Below, in pieces: positions 26,869 to 34,106 of a DNA stretch of 64,000 nt. The stretch is from Sherwoodlollariibacterium sp049275655. GTDB lineage: Bacteria; Omnitrophota; Gorgyraeia; Gygaellales; Profunditerraquicolaceae. The stretch is taken from the NCBI GenBank assembly GCA_049275655.1, contig JBASUY010000020.1, forward strand, positions 6,008-70,007, read 5' to 3'. Positions within the stretch are counted from its first letter, which is position 1. Each line of letters opens with the position of its first letter. The notes under the pieces are model-generated. The model ran no database searches, had not been told where the DNA came from, and saw only the letters and a list, made by a program, of their open reading frames with translations. Position numbers and translations under genes: made by a program.

Positions 26869-26873
26869 AATAA

Positions 26874-26959
26874 TGGTGGGCAGGAGAGGATTCGAACCTC
26901 TGAAGCACAGGTGCAGCAGATTTACAGTCTGCCCCCTTTGGCCACTTGGGTACCTGCCC
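26874..26959 (-). tRNA. tRNA-Tyr (GTA)
   Basis: A class II tRNA with a long variable arm. Acceptor GGGCAGG/CCTGCCC, anticodon stem GCAGA/TCTGC around CTGTAAA (anticodon GTA), T-loop TTCGAAT, discriminator A, and an encoded CCA (26874-26876). Middle member of the Thr-Tyr-Gly cluster. Confidence 0.96.
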
Positions 26960-26969
26960 ATTTATTTAA

Positions 26970-27042
26970 AGCCGGCGAGAGGAATCGGACCCCCGACCCG
27001 CTGTTTACAAAACAGCTGCTCTACCAACTGAGCTACGCCGGC
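26970..27042 (-). tRNA. tRNA-Thr (TGT)
   Basis: Acceptor GCCGGCG/CGCCGGC, D-arm GCTC-AGTTGGTA-GAGC, anticodon stem GCTGT/ACAGC around TTTGTAA (anticodon TGT), discriminator T, CCA not encoded. The T-loop reads TCCGATT, so position 55 is C where nearly all tRNAs have U, and the T-stem holds G-T pairs. The nnrD reading frame runs into this gene and ends in the anticodon loop. Confidence 0.92.
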
Positions 27043-27907
27043 AAACGCACATTCTTTTTATTGCATTAGGGATTTTATCAACAATATCCGAGGCAATCAA
27101 GGAAATTTGCGTTTTTTCTTTTGCCGCTAAATCCCCGGCTACTCCATGAAGATAGACTCCTGTTTTAGCTGCTTCAAAAGCGCTTAAGCCTTGAGCTAAA
27201 AAAGAGGCGATTATACCGGTTAAAACATCCCCGCTACCTAAAGTAGCCATCCCCGGATTTCCTGTTTTATTGATATAAATACTGCCATTAAAGTTTGTAA
27301 CTATAGTTTCATAGCCTTTTAAAACCAGGGTTACTCTGTATCTTTTTGCAAAATCAAGCGATATTTTTTTTCTATTTTTTTGAACCTCTTCTACATTTAA
27401 GCCTGTTAAGCGGGACATCTCCTTAGGATGAGGGGTCATAATAACCTTAGGGTTTTTTTTCGTAAGCTTAGACAAAGTATTTAAGTTCCCTTTGATAGCA
27501 TTTAAGCCATCAGCGTCAATTACCATAGGCTTCAAAGAAGAAAAAATGACTTTGCGGATTAAAGAATAGGTTGAAGGGTTATCCCCTAATCCCGGGCCAA
27601 TGGCTAAAATATCTATTTTTTTTATAAAATCCGCAATCTTTTTAAATGCTAAAAGACTAACCCCTCCTTCTTTCGTTTGAGGTAAAGGCAGGGTTATCGC
27701 CTCTTTAGGTTTAAGCTTTATCATCGCGTTATTAATCCCTTTGGGCAACCCTAAGGTAACTAATCCTGCGCCGCTACGCAATACTGCTAAAGAACAAAGC
27801 GCTGCTGCTCCGGAATAACGGGCAGAGCCTGCAAGAATAAATATATGCCCAAAGCTACTCTTATTACTATCAAGCGGCCTTTGTAATAATCGCATTGGCA
27901 ACCGCAT
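27005..27907 (-). CDS. nnrD: ADP-dependent NAD(P)H-hydrate dehydratase
   Basis: A 300-residue YjeF C-terminal-domain protein. Motifs include AGSARYSGAAAL (about residue 26), DADGLNAI, MTPHPKEMSRLTG and the catalytic GMATLGSGDVLTGIIASFLA (about residues 220-240). It repairs hydrated NADH and NADPH. In many bacteria this domain is fused to an NnrE epimerase; here it is alone. No stop codon occurs before tRNA-Thr: the frame reads 11 codons into the tRNA and stops at 27005-27007, so the last residues (RRSSVGRAAVL) are tRNA-encoded. A second ATG at 27895 is a possible start. The start overlaps acpS by 38 nt. Confidence 0.93.
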   Translation of the reverse strand: MRLPMRLLQRPLDSNKSSFGHIFILAGSARYSGAAALCSLAVLRSGAGLVTLGLPKGINNAMIKLKPKEAITLPLPQTKEGGVSLLAFKKIADFIKKIDILAIGPGLGDNPSTYSLIRKVIFSSLKPMVIDADGLNAIKGNLNTLSKLTKKNPKVIMTPHPKEMSRLTGLNVEEVQKNRKKISLDFAKRYRVTLVLKGYETIVTNFNGSIYINKTGNPGMATLGSGDVLTGIIASFLAQGLSAFEAAKTGVYLHGVAGDLAAKEKTQISLIASDIVDKIPNAIKRMCVCRRSSVGRAAVL

Positions 27908-28226
27908 AATTTTTTACATGGGAGATAGAAACAACAACGCCTACCCCCTTGCCTTTAGAGTTTAAAAATTTACAGAAGGGTTTGCCGTCTTTATCGTTTA
28001 GAACCTCTAAATCTTTCCAGCCTAAAGACGCATCCCCTAATGCTTTAAAGATCGCCTCTTTAGCGGCAAATCTACCTGCTAAATGTTGGTATATACTAAC
28101 CCTACTTTTAGCATTATTAAGCTCTTCTCTGGTAAAAATCCTTTCTAAAAAAGATTCCCCCCATTTTTCTATAGCCTTCTTTAAGCGGTTCACCTCTGTT
28201 ATATCTACGCCTGTCCCTAAAATCAT
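27870..28226 (-). CDS. acpS: Holo-[acyl-carrier-protein] synthase
   Basis: A 118-residue AcpS-type phosphopantetheinyl transferase. It has GTGVDITEVNRLKKAIEKW at the N-terminus (Mg-binding Asp) and RFAAKEAIFKALG (catalytic Glu and Lys) at about residues 51-63. It transfers 4'-phosphopantetheine from CoA to Ser of acyl carrier protein. The order pdxJ-acpS-nnrD is common in bacteria. It overlaps pdxJ by 4 nt and nnrD by 38 nt. Confidence 0.96.
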   Translation of the reverse strand: MILGTGVDITEVNRLKKAIEKWGESFLERIFTREELNNAKSRVSIYQHLAGRFAAKEAIFKALGDASLGWKDLEVLNDKDGKPFCKFLNSKGKGVGVVVSISHVKNYAVANAIITKAA

Positions 28227-28936
28227 CTCTCTATTAACCTTTTCATTTCTTTTACTGCTTTGCCTAAACCTACAAAAACAGCCTTAGAGATAATAGAGTG
28301 TCCGATATTTAACTCCTCTATCTGCTTAATTTTTGCTATAGAAGAAACATTATTATAGCCTAAACCATGCCCGGCAAAAACATTTAATCCTAAAGACTTT
28401 GCATATATTGCCGCTTGTTTTATTTCATTAAGAGACTTTTGTAATTCACTATAATTCTTAGCGTTGGCATAGCGTCCTGTATGTAGCTCAATGCTATTTA
28501 CCCCTAAAGCATTAACCGCTTTTATCTGCCTAAAATTAGGATCAATAAAAATACTCACCTCAATGCCATTTTTATTTAATCTACCTATTGCATGCTTAAT
28601 ACGCTTAAAACCCTTTACTACATCTAATCCGCCCTCAGTAGTAAGCTCCGCTCTTTTTTCAGGGACAAGGGTAGCCCGGTTAGGCTTAACTTTAGAAGCG
28701 ATATCTACTATCTTTTTAGATATAGACATCTCTAGATTAAGAGGCAAAGATAAGATTTCTTTTAATACCCAAAGATCATTATCTTGGATGTGCCTACGGT
28801 CCTCGCGTAGATGCACTACAAGGCTATTAGCGCCGCTCCTCTCTACTATCAAAGCAGCAAGGGCAATCTCAGGCTCTAAGCCGGCGCGCGCTTCTCTTAA
28901 CGTAGCTACATGGTCTATATTTACTCCTAAGCGCAT
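28223..28936 (-). CDS. pdxJ: Pyridoxine 5'-phosphate synthase
   Basis: A 237-residue TIM-barrel enzyme with GVNIDHVATLREAR at the N-terminus, VHLREDRRHIQDND (about residue 41), TLVPEKRAELTTEGGLD, ELHTGRYA and FAGHGLGYNN. It condenses 1-deoxyxylulose 5-phosphate with 3-amino-2-oxopropyl phosphate in the DXP-dependent route to vitamin B6; pdxA is not in the window. It is preceded by the 44-residue CdaR-like gene, 3 nt away. Confidence 0.97.
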   Translation of the reverse strand: MRLGVNIDHVATLREARAGLEPEIALAALIVERSGANSLVVHLREDRRHIQDNDLWVLKEILSLPLNLEMSISKKIVDIASKVKPNRATLVPEKRAELTTEGGLDVVKGFKRIKHAIGRLNKNGIEVSIFIDPNFRQIKAVNALGVNSIELHTGRYANAKNYSELQKSLNEIKQAAIYAKSLGLNVFAGHGLGYNNVSSIAKIKQIEELNIGHSIISKAVFVGLGKAVKEMKRLIER

Positions 28937-28939
28937 TTT

Positions 28940-29074
28940 TTAATGTGCAAGCACCTCATAATTTATATAGAGCCAAGATATTATGGCTAAAATTAAAGAT
29001 ATAATTTTAAGCCATGGATGAGATAAAAAGAGATGCTTTATCTTCTCTAAAAGAGTTATTTTATTTCTGTTCAT
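28940..29074 (-). CDS. 44-residue CdaR/YbbR-like membrane peptide
   Basis: A short frame reads from the ATG at 29074 to TAA at 28940-28942. It starts MNRNKITLLEKIKHLFLSHP and continues with WLKIISLILAIISWLYINYE. That is the signature N-terminus of YbbR/CdaR proteins (basic start, then a helix resembling LKLLSLILAIILWFYVN). It overlaps the cdaA stop by 14 nt, exactly where cdaR lies in the usual cdaA-cdaR operon, and AAAGG precedes it. CdaR normally has several extracytoplasmic YbbR repeats and tunes the diadenylate cyclase; here only the membrane anchor remains before the stop. It may be a minimal regulator or a decayed remnant. pdxJ follows 3 nt later. Confidence 0.65.
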   Translation of the reverse strand: MNRNKITLLEKIKHLFLSHPWLKIISLILAIISWLYINYEVLAH

Positions 29075-29837
29075 CTTTAACCTTTAATTTAAAAATCTCT
29101 CTTGCCTTCAGAAACAGCCCTTTTTGGTCTAAGGCGTTATAAAACTTACTCTCATAAACCAAAGAGATATCTTTCCTCTCCTCAGATACTATGATAATTA
29201 AAGCATCCGTCTCCTCGCTTAAACCTAAGGCTGCACGGTGCCTAGTGCCAAATATACGGTTTAAATCCTGAGATTGTGCTAAAGGGAAAAAGCAACCAGC
29301 ACTTAGAATCCGTCCGTTTTGAACAATGATTCCTCCGTCGTGAATAGGATTATTAGGGGTAAATATTGCTTGGATCAGCTCCGAGGATACCCTTGAGTCA
29401 ATCATAACTCCGCTTTGGGCAAAAGCATTAAGGGGATCACTTTTTTCTATGGCTATTAAAGCCCCTATTTTTTCACGCGCTAAAGATTCCACTGCTATGC
29501 TTATTTCTTTTAACATATAATCTAACTCTTCGTCGCGAAGTTGCGCCGTAAAAATATGCCTCTGCCCAAGCCGCGCAAGGCCCCTTCTTATCTCCGGGTG
29601 AAATATGATAAGAACCGCAATAACGGAAGTAGCAAAAAAGTTCTTAAATATCCAATCCAACCTAGTAAGCCCCAGCCTTTGAAATACAAAGAAAGAGACT
29701 AAGACAATCGCTATTCCCCGGACAACTTGAATAGCACGTGTTCCTTCAAAGAAGAGTATTATCTGGTAAATTACAAACCAAAGAATCGCTATCTCAAGTA
29801 ATGTTTTCCAATGGACAAAAGCTACTGATATGCTCAT
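29061..29837 (-). CDS. cdaA: Diadenylate cyclase CdaA (c-di-AMP synthase)
   Basis: A 258-residue protein: three membrane helices within about residues 12-85, then a DisA_N cyclase domain (about 95-250). Motifs are GALIAIEKSDPL, IHDGGIIV (usual DGA, here DGG) and GTRHRAALGLSEETDA (RHR motif, about residues 205-220). It makes cyclic di-AMP, which controls potassium and osmolyte transport and wall homeostasis in known bacteria. It overlaps folP by 4 nt and the mini-CdaR frame by 14 nt. The order ftsH-folP-cdaA-cdaR is a familiar one. Confidence 0.95.
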   Translation of the reverse strand: MSISVAFVHWKTLLEIAILWFVIYQIILFFEGTRAIQVVRGIAIVLVSFFVFQRLGLTRLDWIFKNFFATSVIAVLIIFHPEIRRGLARLGQRHIFTAQLRDEELDYMLKEISIAVESLAREKIGALIAIEKSDPLNAFAQSGVMIDSRVSSELIQAIFTPNNPIHDGGIIVQNGRILSAGCFFPLAQSQDLNRIFGTRHRAALGLSEETDALIIIVSEERKDISLVYESKFYNALDQKGLFLKAREIFKLKVKDEQK

Positions 29838-31024
29838 GATATTAAACTATCAACTACTTTTAAGGCTTCCTTTGTTTCCTTAACATTGTGTACCCTAAAA
29901 ATAGCCGCTCCGTTCATTCTTGCAACCGCACAAGAAGCAATTGTCCCAAATAGCCTTCTATTTGGTTTAACCTTTAATATACGCCCAATAAAAGACTTTC
30001 TTGAAAGGCCTATCATTATCGGCATACCTAAGCCTTTAAACTCTGAAAGCCTCTTGATTATTTCAAGGTTATGAGGCAATGTTTTACCAAAACCAATCCC
30101 AGGATCAATAATAATCCTATTTGGCGCTATGCCGTGTTGCAAGGCCTTGGATACCGCTAAACTTAAATAAGAATACAGGTCATCCATCAAAGAAGCATAA
30201 ACAGGGTTTTTCTGCATTACCCTCGGGTTTTTAAGCATATGCATAATTATAATGCCGGATTTATATTTTGCCGCTACCTTTGCCATCTTATGGTCCCTTA
30301 ATCCTGAGATATCATTAACAATGCTTGCTCCGTTCTCTAAGGCAATCTTTGCTATCTGCGGCTTATAGGTATCAATAGATATGGGGATTTTAATTTTTTT
30401 ACTTAAAGCCTTTATTATTGGGATTACCCGCTCCTCTTCTTCTTTTAAGCTTATCCTTCTTGCCCCCGGGCGCGTAGATTCTCCGCCAATATCAATAATG
30501 TCTGCTCCGTCCTTCGCTAAACTCAAAGCGTATTCTACTATTCTTTCTTTTTTTAAGCCAAGCAAGCCGTCACCACTAAAAGAATCCTCTGTAATATTTA
30601 CTATGCCCATTATGCAAGAACGCTTCCCCAAATTAAGCGTATGTTTGCCGGCTACAAAACAAAAGGCCTCCTTATCATTGTTGCTTAAGGCAGAGTCTAA
30701 TTCCTTAGCAATTGATTGCAAGTTAAATGACTGCTTATTAAGTTTTGCTATCAAGCGATTGTAATGAGAGTGATTCCCCATAAGAAGGCAATCAGTCTTC
30801 TTTATTCTACCGGTAATAATATCTTTTGCTAAAGCTGCCTCTGCCCCTAAAGAGAGCATCTGCTGCTTGATGATATTTGCCTGAATAGCGCTAAGGCCTT
30901 TAATCTTAACTAAAGAATGTTGCGCCTTAGGAAGCATGAGTTTTATTCCATTAGGGTCAACCCCTATATCATTCATAGCCTTAAATAATTCTTTAGCTTT
31001 AAATAGATTTAAAACTCTCATCAT
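29834..31024 (-). CDS. folP: Dihydropteroate synthase with N-terminal extra domain
   Basis: A 396-residue protein. The DHPS TIM barrel occupies about residues 130-396, with MGIVNITEDSFSGDG (usual NxTPDSFSDGG), DIIDIGGESTRPGA, VNDISGL, DPGIGFGKTLPHN and GLSRKSFIGR. It joins p-aminobenzoate to dihydropterin pyrophosphate in folate synthesis, which the C1 pathway here relies on. The first 130 residues are an additional domain I do not recognise; DHPS proteins of about 400 residues with such an extension occur in other anaerobes. It starts 3 nt after ftsH and overlaps cdaA by 4 nt. Confidence 0.93.
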   Translation of the reverse strand: MMRVLNLFKAKELFKAMNDIGVDPNGIKLMLPKAQHSLVKIKGLSAIQANIIKQQMLSLGAEAALAKDIITGRIKKTDCLLMGNHSHYNRLIAKLNKQSFNLQSIAKELDSALSNNDKEAFCFVAGKHTLNLGKRSCIMGIVNITEDSFSGDGLLGLKKERIVEYALSLAKDGADIIDIGGESTRPGARRISLKEEEERVIPIIKALSKKIKIPISIDTYKPQIAKIALENGASIVNDISGLRDHKMAKVAAKYKSGIIIMHMLKNPRVMQKNPVYASLMDDLYSYLSLAVSKALQHGIAPNRIIIDPGIGFGKTLPHNLEIIKRLSEFKGLGMPIMIGLSRKSFIGRILKVKPNRRLFGTIASCAVARMNGAAIFRVHNVKETKEALKVVDSLIS

Positions 31025-31027
31025 TTT

Positions 31028-32875
31028 TTAAGAGGATGATTGCTCTTCTTTTTTTATGCCAAGCATCTCCTTAACCACTTCGCCGTCTAATACTTCTTTT
31101 TCAAGGAGGGCGTCTGTTAAAATTTTAAGTTTATCTAAATTCTCTTCCAATAAAGCCTTGGCTTGATTGTAAGCCTCATCAACAATCTTTCTTACCTCTT
31201 CGTCTATAAGCTTGGCTGTCTCTTCGCTATAATTTCTCTCTTCGGTTATATCTTTTCCAAGAAAGACCAATCCTCCTCTTTTGCCTAAAGTAATGTTGCC
31301 TAATCTCTCTGACATTCCGAATTGCGTAACCATTCTACGCGCCATACTTGTAGCCTGTTCAAGGTCATTTTGTGCGCCTGTGGTTACCTCTTTTAGGTTT
31401 ATCTCTTCTGATGCCCTTCCGCCTAACATAAGGGATATCTCAGAGATTAGTTCTCTCTTAGTCCAATAATGCCTATCTTCTAAAGGGGGCGTAAATGTAT
31501 AGCCACCTGCCAGCCCCCGAGGTATAATTGATACTTTTTTTAAGGGGTTGACATCCGGAATAAGCAGGGAGAGCAAGGCATGCCCTGATTCATGCAAGGC
31601 GGTAATCTCCTTCTCCTTCTTTGACATTATATGGCTTTTCTTCTCCGGCCCCATAAGGACCCTTTCAACTGATTTATCAAAGTCTATCTCTTCAACCTCC
31701 TCCTTACTATTCCTTGCGGCTAAAAGGGCTGCTTCGTTGCAAAGGTTAGCTAAATCAGCACCGGAAAACCCAGGGGTCTGCGAAGCGATGGATTTTAAGT
31801 TGACGGAAGTTGCGAGCTTAATTTTACGCGTATGAACCTTTAGTATCTCTTCTCTTCCTTTGATATCCGGAAGGTTGACAATTATATTACGGTCAAATCT
31901 CCCCGGACGAAGCAAAGCAGGATCTAGGGTATCCGGACGGTTGGTAGCCGCTATAAGAATTAATCCTTGTTGGGTATCAAAGCCATCCATCTCAACTAAA
32001 AGGGCGTTTAATGTCTGCTCCCGCTCATCATGCCCTCCGCCTATCCCTGAAAAACGAAGGCGGCCAACAGCATCAATCTCGTCAATAAAAATTATAGCCC
32101 CTTTACCTGATGCCTTTCCTGCTCTTCTGCCTTGGTCAAATAAATCCCTAACCCTACTTGCGCCTACCCCTACAAACATCTCCACAAAATCCGACCCACT
32201 AATAGAAAAAAATGGAACCCCGGCTTCTCCTGCTACTGCCTTAGCTATCAATGTTTTTCCACACCCAGGCGGGCCTACTAATAAGACTCCTTTGGGTATT
32301 TTTCCGCCTAACTTTTGAAAACGTTTAGGGTCTTTTAAGAATTCTATAACCTCCCTTAATTCTTCTTTTGCCTCATCTACTCCGGCTACATCGTTAAATG
32401 TGACTTTCTCCATACCACTATGTATCTTAGGGGTGACTTTCCCAAAACCCATTATCCTGCTGCCTAATTGTTCGCCTCGAGCAGCCATCATCCACCAAAA
32501 GAATATAAGCAAGAGTATCGGGCCTAAGTTAAATAATAAGGCTGTCCAGAATGTACGCGCCGGCTTAACATCAAAATCCTTTAAGTTATTTCTCATAAGA
32601 TTGAGAAGCTCAGGGTCATTATCCGGAATGTGCACTAAAAAGGAAGACTTATCCTGCAAGGTCCCTTGAATAATGCTCTCCCTTTTAACCGCGGATTTAA
32701 TCTTTTCAGGATGTTCCTTAAGTAGAGCATAAAACTCTCCATAAGTCATCTCCTTAAAGATTCCGCCGGCAGGGATATTTATAGAATTTATGATTATAAA
32801 GGTAAGGATAATAGCTATTATCCAACCTAAGGAAAAGCGCCTATTATTAACTTTTCTCTTTTTATTCTTAGCCAT
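31028..32875 (-). CDS. ftsH: ATP-dependent zinc metalloprotease FtsH
   Basis: A 615-residue AAA+ membrane protease. Two N-terminal helices (about residues 17-35 and 108-128) flank a periplasmic domain. The AAA module has Walker A GPPGCGKT (about residue 200), Walker B IIFIDEIDAVG and the SRH region ATNRPDTLDPALLRPGRFD. The zinc-protease HEXXH is HESGH (about residue 428). It degrades membrane and regulatory proteins as a hexamer. A promoter lies at 32921-32949 and the Shine-Dalgarno AAAGGAT precedes the ATG. Confidence 0.98.
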   Translation of the reverse strand: MAKNKKRKVNNRRFSLGWIIAIILTFIIINSINIPAGGIFKEMTYGEFYALLKEHPEKIKSAVKRESIIQGTLQDKSSFLVHIPDNDPELLNLMRNNLKDFDVKPARTFWTALLFNLGPILLLIFFWWMMAARGEQLGSRIMGFGKVTPKIHSGMEKVTFNDVAGVDEAKEELREVIEFLKDPKRFQKLGGKIPKGVLLVGPPGCGKTLIAKAVAGEAGVPFFSISGSDFVEMFVGVGASRVRDLFDQGRRAGKASGKGAIIFIDEIDAVGRLRFSGIGGGHDEREQTLNALLVEMDGFDTQQGLILIAATNRPDTLDPALLRPGRFDRNIIVNLPDIKGREEILKVHTRKIKLATSVNLKSIASQTPGFSGADLANLCNEAALLAARNSKEEVEEIDFDKSVERVLMGPEKKSHIMSKKEKEITALHESGHALLSLLIPDVNPLKKVSIIPRGLAGGYTFTPPLEDRHYWTKRELISEISLMLGGRASEEINLKEVTTGAQNDLEQATSMARRMVTQFGMSERLGNITLGKRGGLVFLGKDITEERNYSEETAKLIDEEVRKIVDEAYNQAKALLEENLDKLKILTDALLEKEVLDGEVVKEMLGIKKEEQSSS

Positions 32876-32920
32876 CTCTATCCTTTCTATAAAATAATAT
32901 TATAATGAATTTGAGGAGAT

Positions 32921-32949
32921 ATTATATATTTAAATAGCTATAAAATCAA
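32921..32949 (-). promoter_or_regulatory. Sigma-70-type promoter of ftsH
   Basis: On the minus strand TTGATT (32944-32949), 17-nt spacer, TATAAT (32921-32926). It lies in the 98-nt gap between tilS and ftsH and leaves a leader of about 38 nt, so ftsH-folP-cdaA can be transcribed apart from tilS. Confidence 0.7.
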
Positions 32950-32973
32950 GCGTTTATCAAACTTTTATGAAAG

Positions 32974-33957
32974 TTATCTTAAATAAAAAAGAAGGGTTTT
33001 TTCTTTCTTTTTTACCGATAGGCCTTTAGGCAAATCAACGATGGATTCAACCGGGCGAAAAAAGATTAAATCCTCAACTTCTTGGATATGCTTAAAGGTT
33101 ACCCTGCGGGTATCTCCCTGAAGCGCTCTTATGGCTTCTCTTATCCTAAAACGCAAAGCTGAATGATGGAGGCTATAAAGAGACTTAAGGCTTAGCCTTG
33201 TTTTATTCCCTTTTAGAAGATGGCGCATGGAAGACTTAAGGTAATCATAATCACTCCCTGCGCTTAACCCGAGGTTAAAGAGGGCCTCTTTAATATTTTT
33301 ATTGTACCTTTTTTCTAAATAAGGAAGCAGTAATAGCCTTATTCTGTTTCTAAAATAAATTTTGCTACGGTTAGATTTATCTATGCAAAATTTGATTCTG
33401 TTTCTCTTTAAAAAGCTTTCAATTTCTCTTCTCTTTATCATAAGTAGAGGACGGATTACAGACACACCGCCTATCTTTCTTATCGGCACTATTCCTGCTA
33501 ACCCTTCTAAGCCACTGCCCCTAATAAGGCGCATTAACACCGTCTCTGCTTGGTCATTAAAATTATGCGCGGTAGCTATTTTATTGGCGTTAATCTTTTT
33601 TGCTAAAGTTAAGAAAAATCCAAATCGAGCGTTTCTAGCCTTTTCTTCTACGGAAAATTTTCCGGGAAGCTTTTTTATATCTATGCGCCTTAAGGTAAAC
33701 GGGACATTTAATCTCTTGGCTAAAGTTTTTACAAAAACTGCTTCTTTTTTTGAAACCTCTCTTAAGGCATGATCTAAATGGGCAATATGAAGCTTAAAAT
33801 TTAAAGGTTTTTTAAGATGGTTTAAAATATAGGCTAATGCTACTGAATCAGCCCCTCCTGAGACGCCGAGTATTACTATCTCTTTGGGTTTAATTAAGTT
33901 ATGCCTTTTAATGATTGCTTTTACTTTTTCTACAATCTTTAAATCATCTATCAACAT
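32974..33957 (-). CDS. tilS: tRNA(Ile)-lysidine synthase
   Basis: A 327-residue PP-loop ATPase. LGVSGGADSVALAYIL (about residues 29-44) is the PP-loop, followed by HLDHALRE and HNFNDQAETVLMRLIRGSGL, the TilS-specific segment. It modifies C34 of tRNA-Ile(CAU) to lysidine so that AUA is read as Ile. The start is uncertain. The ATG at 33957 gives the usual distance to the PP-loop but has no close ribosome-binding site. A TTG at 33993 would add 12 residues; an AAAGGAGGAG lies just after that codon. ftsH follows after 98 nt and tRNA-Met lies upstream. Confidence 0.92.
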   Translation of the reverse strand: MLIDDLKIVEKVKAIIKRHNLIKPKEIVILGVSGGADSVALAYILNHLKKPLNFKLHIAHLDHALREVSKKEAVFVKTLAKRLNVPFTLRRIDIKKLPGKFSVEEKARNARFGFFLTLAKKINANKIATAHNFNDQAETVLMRLIRGSGLEGLAGIVPIRKIGGVSVIRPLLMIKRREIESFLKRNRIKFCIDKSNRSKIYFRNRIRLLLLPYLEKRYNKNIKEALFNLGLSAGSDYDYLKSSMRHLLKGNKTRLSLKSLYSLHHSALRFRIREAIRALQGDTRRVTFKHIQEVEDLIFFRPVESIVDLPKGLSVKKKEKTLLFYLR

Positions 33958-34021
33958 AGGGCAAAAAGAGGATTTTTTCTCCTCCTTTAACAAAGGTAGG
34001 TATTTTTAGGTGTCATTGAGT

Positions 34022-34098
34022 TGGTGGCGGCGACTGGATTTAAACCAGTGACAAATCGGGTATGAGCCGACTACTCTATCAGGCTGAGTTACGCCGCC
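34022..34098 (-). tRNA. tRNA-Met (CAT), elongator type, unusual loops
   Basis: Acceptor GGCGGCG/CGCCGCC, D-stem ACTC/GAGT, anticodon stem GTCGG/CCGAT around CTCATAC (anticodon CAT), discriminator A and an encoded CCA (34022-34024). The paired 1-72 position excludes the initiator, and the acceptor and anticodon arms resemble elongator tRNA-Met more than tRNA-Ile2. The D-loop AGCCTGATA has one G where GG is expected, and the T-loop TTTAAAT has T at position 56. It begins 8 nt after the dgkA stop. Confidence 0.85.
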
Positions 34099-34106
34099 AA
34101 AAAAGA

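Noticed and set aside
34022..34098. tRNA-Ile2 (CAT read as lysidine-modified) instead of tRNA-Met
   Set aside because: tilS nearby makes this tempting, but the acceptor stem GGCGGCG and anticodon arm match elongator tRNA-Met better. Not fully excluded.
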